Shown piece by piece: positions 60,391 to 64,000 of a DNA stretch of 64,000 nt (positions within the stretch are counted from its first letter, which is position 1; every line of letters starts with the position of its first letter). The stretch covers positions 172,764-236,763 of the forward strand of contig JADJWI010000007.1 of NCBI GenBank assembly GCA_016716435.1. Direction: 5' to 3'. Origin of the DNA: Acidobacteriota bacterium. Lineage in GTDB: Bacteria; Acidobacteriota; Blastocatellia; Pyrinomonadales; Pyrinomonadaceae. Made by a program: the position numbers and the translations under genes. Under the pieces are notes generated by a model. That model was given only the letters and a program-made list of their open reading frames with translations, searched no databases and had not been told where the DNA came from.

Positions 60391-63018
60391 ATGGACCGGG
60401 AGAAATGGTCAAAACTTAAGGAGATCTTTGCACAGGCCGAGGCTCTGGAGCCCGGTGAGCGCGAAGCCTTTGTCAGCGAAGCTGCCGAAGGTGATGCTGA
60501 GCTCGCGGTGGAGGGAGCATCACTTCTTAGCTCACGTGACGAGACGGCGAACATACTCGAAGCAAATGCTTTCGACCTGTCGAACGCGTGTTTGCGGACC
60601 AAACACTAAAGCCGGCCGGTTCTTTGGAAGCTATCGGATCGTTCGCGAATAAGCAGCGGCGGCATGGGTGCCGTGTTCCTGGTCGAACGCCCCGGCGACG
60701 GCGAATTCAAGCAAACCCGGCTTTGAAGTTAGTCCGAAATACCGTTGCGGACGCAGAAACCGAACGACGTTTTTCGTGCCGAACAGAGATCCTTGCGGGG
60801 TCTTCATCATCCGAACATTGCCCAACCTTTACGACGGAGGCGTCTCTGAAAACGGTGAGCCTTTCTTTGTGATGGAACACATAGACGGCCTTCCGCTTAA
60901 CGAGTATGTCTCGAGAGAGCCAATAGTCCGTTGAATGACCGGCTTTGATCTCTTCCTCAAGATCTGTCCAGCCGTGGATTATGCTCACCGCAACCTCACA
61001 GTTCACCGCGGTGACCTTAGCCGGGCATGTTCTTATAACATCCGATGGCGAGGCCAAGCCGTTGACTTTGGCCTGGCAAAGCCTATCGATGAGCCGGGCG
61101 GCGAAAAAGATCAGACCGCGACGGTTCCCGGCATTCACGCCGCATAAACTGCTCGCCGGAGCAGGTCCGTGGCAAGGGTGACGATAGCTTCCGGACATTT
61201 ACAGCCTCGGTGTGATCTTTACGAACCTCACCGATTCGAAGCCGTTCGTTTTGACGGGGATGAGCCTCGAGGAGATCGTCCGAACCATTACCGGTTCCGA
61301 TCCAGGCAACTGTCGAGTTCCGTGTAATGCGAAAAGGGAAGTACTGCGTCTCTGCGGTCGGGCATCGCGTCCGATCTTGATACGATCGCGATGAAGTGCC
61401 TTGAGAAGAGGCAGAAGCGGCGTTTATGCGACCGCGGCAGATCTCGCCGCTGATATTCGGCGTGGCGGTTTCTCGACGGAATGCCGATCCTTCGCCCGTC
61501 GAGCACTTCTCTTACAGAGCTTCGAAGTTCGTCCGCCGAAACTGGAACGCGGCCTGGAAGGAACGCTCGCGGCGGCTAGCTTGCTTTTAGGGTTTGGGGT
61601 GTCCATCTGGCAGGCGGAAGTTGCTCGGGCCGAACGCGACCGGGCCGAGCAGCGTTTTCAGGACGTAAGAAAGCTCTCGAACTCGCTTCTTTTCGAGATC
61701 ACACCAAAGATCGAGAGACCCTTGGAGGCTCGACCGAGGCCGAGATCTTGGTCAAGCGTGCTCTTGAGTATCTCGACAGCCTTGCTACGGAAGCTCCGCG
61801 CGATAGCGAACTTCAAAAAGGAGCTCGCGGCCGCTTACGAGAAGATCGGTGAATTGCAGGCCATCCGAGCAAGCCAAATTTGGGCGACCTTGCCGGTGCA
61901 CTTTCTGAGCTACGAGAAGGCTAACGCCATTAGGCCCGCCCAACCTGGAAACGCCGGAAAACCTTCGCCTTCTTGCCGAGAACTTTCGTCATTTATCCGA
62001 TGCCCGCTACTGGCGGGGCGATACACAAGGGACGCCGTCTGGCGCTTTTGAACGGGCGCGGCAGATCTGAGGGGCTTGTGGAGTGCTCATCCCCGCGATG
62101 TTTCGCTCAGGCTGGCGTATTTGCGTATCTTGACCGAGCTTTCGCAGCATCATCAGGCGAATAATCAGTATCCGGAGGCGATAGCGTTCGCTGAAAGCGA
62201 CCATGTGGGAACTGCGGAACTTCCTGCCGATGTCCGCGAACCCGCGAGGTGTCCTTCGTTACGCACGCCGACCTCGGCAAGTCCGCTTATCGTGGAATGG
62301 CGAACAGGAACGCCGAAGCGATGATGTCCATCGCGGTTGGCGGAATGGAGAAACTCTAGCCGAAAAGCCGAACGATGCCCGGACGCGCACTGATGTGGCG
62401 CGTTTGCGCCATAGCTTGAGAGCGGCATCTCTCGAAGACATCACAATCGGCGAGCGCTCGCTCGAGTTCGCTGGAAGGCATTGCTGACGGCTCAAAGAAA
62501 AGAGGGTGTTGAGTTTGACCCGGCCGATATCCAGTTCCGACATGAAAACCTCGCCCGGACGGGAATTATCGGGTCGCGGTCGCCGCCGCAAACCTCAAGC
62601 AAGCGACGAAGCATTGGACACGCTAAAGATCGCCGAGACGCAGTTCCTGGTCTGATCGAGCGAGCCGTGAAACCGCGTTCTACCGCACGGACCTTGGCCG
62701 TATTTATACGCGGGCCGGACTCGCACGCCGGCTTCGCAACGACCTCGCTGGTTCAAACGCCGATTTCGTCCGCTCGTTAGAGCTATGGCAGCAAGTGGCC
62801 GAAAGTGATCCCGGAAACAAGAATGCTCGCCGCGACATCGCTCTTTCGCACCGGTACCTTGCCGAGAACTTTTCGAAACTAGGCGAGAAATGCAAAAAGC
62901 CCGCGAGCACTTTCGGACAGCTGTTGATATGCTCAACGGACTGAAGAGCGAGGGGTCGCTCCCCGAAGTTGATGTTAAGCTCATTGCCGAGCTTGAGACC
63001 GTCTTGGCAAAACTTTAG
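60391..63018 (+). pseudogene. Pkn-type Ser/Thr protein kinase with C-terminal helical repeats, many frameshifts
   Basis: About 875 aa when reconstructed. The motifs appear in alternating frames: a start domain (MDREKWSKLKEIFAQAEAL), FGSYRIVRE, the glycine-rich loop with GGMGAVFLVERPGDGEF, the invariant Lys in ALKLVR, HRDLKP-like text (VHRGDL, with an extra base), DFGLAKPI, and the last lobe MKCLEKRQKRR. A membrane helix (LLLGFGVSIW) precedes a heptad/TPR-like region (ALEYLDSLATEAP, LAAAYEKIGELQ) that ends AELETVLAKL at 63018. At least eight single-base shifts occur, but active-site motifs survive, suggesting uncorrected sequencing errors. Confidence 0.75.
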
Positions 63019-63036
63019 TTTCAGTTAACAAACCAG

Positions 63037-63892
63037 ATGAATATAGATCAATTCAGGATCCCGGCCGGCAAGAAGGTCGATCTTTCAAAGTTCAAGACCG
63101 ACGACACGGACGGTTACAAGGACAAGGATCAGGCCCGCGAGGACCTTGCGAAAAACATTGAGCGGATGACGGAATTGCAGGATATGCTCTACGCACAGGA
63201 CGTTTATTCGCTGCTCATCGTCTTTCAGGCGATGGACGCCGCCGGCAAGGACGGAGCGATCAAGCACGTGATGAGCGTAAATCCGCAGGGCGTTTCGGTC
63301 GTTTCTTTCAAGGCCTTCTGCCGAAGTTTTGCGACCATGATTTCCTTTGGCGGCATCAGGAGGCACTGCCCGGGCGCGGCAAGATCGGCATCTTCAACCA
63401 GCCGCTCGCATTGAAGAGGAGTCTGGTCGTCCGCGTGCCCGGCGATCTTACAGGGGCAGCAGCTTCCGCCGGAGATAAAGAATGATCGGACGCTCTGGGC
63501 TTTCGACCACATCCGCGACTGGGAGCAGCACCTCTACGAGAACGGCGCACATCCTGAAGTTCTTTGCGGGCATCTGTGTCACGCGAGGAGCAGAAGGAAG
63601 CGCTATGGACCCATCGAGGAGCCGGAGAAGAACTGCAAATTCTCCGCCGCCGATGTCAGAGAACATGGACACTGGGACGACTATGAAGCCGATGACGGCG
63701 ATGGAAATACGTCCACCGACCACGCTCCGTGGTACGTAGTCCCCGCGGATAAAAAATGGATTCACCGCCTCGCCGTCTCGGAGATAATTGTCAAAAGCTC
63801 CGAGTCAATGAACCTTCATTATCCTAAGGTCAGCGAAGGAACAACTTGCAGCACTCGGAGGAGCAAAATCGACGCTCGAAGCCGAACGCTGA
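63037..63892 (+). pseudogene. Polyphosphate kinase 2 family protein, frameshifted
   Basis: About 285 aa when joined. The first 100 residues are intact: TELQDMLYAQDVYSLLIVFQ, then Walker A AMDAAGKDGAIKHVM and NPQGVSVVSFKA. The remainder occurs in shifted frames: EALPGRGKIGIFN, LWAFDHIRDWEQHLYENGAH, DHAPWYVVPADKKWIHRLAV, and LAALGGAKSTLEAER at the end (TGA 63890-63892). PPK2 enzymes use polyphosphate to phosphorylate nucleotides. It lies 18 bases after the kinase gene. Several single-base shifts are needed. A phosphate-transfer role in the cytoplasm is expected if the gene is really intact. Confidence 0.8.
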
Positions 63893-64000
63893 TCGGCGGC
63901 GATACGGCCGCCGGGATTGTTCGAGAGTGCCCCGGCGTTCACAATGATTTACCTAAGCAATACAAGTTTTCAGGAGCATTCTGCTGAGAGTTGCCGGGCA

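Overview
The window is chromosomal DNA from a GC-rich (about 55-60%) Gram-negative bacterium. The gene content suggests Acidobacteriota, probably a Blastocatellia/Pyrinomonadaceae-like lineage: a two-haem reaction-centre-type cytochrome c, YVTN and WD40-like beta-propellers, TIGR03663 and GT-C-like membrane proteins, an ECF sigma factor next to a Pkn-type kinase, and exported CARDB and FG-GAP proteins. That placement is inference; there is no rRNA in the window. No phage, CRISPR array or plasmid functions were seen.

Layout. 0-2.6 kb: a DUF2585 gene cut by the left edge, a frameshifted glycine/betaine-reductase-B-like gene, a small membrane protein and a GT2 glycosyltransferase. 2.7-7.9 kb: an exopolysaccharide operon (DUF1972 GT4, two-module GT2, polyprenyl-phosphate sugar transferase) ending in prmC. 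8-10.9 kb: a 62-aa membrane protein, a NifU-type Fe-S scaffold and a GAF-like protein with a long acidic linker, with recognisable promoters. 10.9-13.15 kb: an IS3-family element flanked by four arrays of 7- or 9-bp tandem repeats. 13.2-19.6 kb: exported proteins on the minus strand; 19.6 down to 15.5 kb is a tight five-gene operon (YVTN propeller, SnoaL-like, TPR, diheme cytochrome, beta-lactamase-fold hydrolase), followed by a WD40-like protein and an M20 peptidase. 19.8-24.6 kb: a GCS2-CBS fusion, an AstE-type deacylase and a HerA-like ATPase. 24.6-28.5 kb: two large membrane GT-C-like proteins. 28.6-34.2 kb: a DUF1906/FG-GAP protein facing an M1 aminopeptidase that carries palindromic repeats inserted in frame. 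34.4-39.1 kb: ychF, a CDF transporter, a TonB receptor and a PepSY protein. 39.2-39.4 kb: tRNA-Glu and tRNA-Met, convergent. 39.4-50.7 kb: a DUF4328 protein, a POT peptide transporter, a pair of M16 peptidases, a FecR protein, a zinc-ribbon/L12-like/NHL protein and an alpha/beta hydrolase. 50.8-59.7 kb: one very large exported CARDB/LamG/cohesin/dockerin-like gene. 59.8-63.9 kb: an ECF sigma factor, a Ser/Thr kinase and a PPK2.

Sequence quality: from about 56.69 kb to the end every gene is broken by several single-base shifts, yet catalytic motifs survive in alternating frames. This looks more like uncorrected indel errors near a contig end than decay. One similar shift lies near position 676.

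The most unusual features are the in-frame palindromic elements in the M1 peptidase gene (31.65-34.02 kb), the short-unit arrays around the IS element (11.16-13.15 kb), the IS3 element with a probable A7 slippery site and an orfB without its own stop, and the giant gene divergent from a sigma factor and kinase pair.
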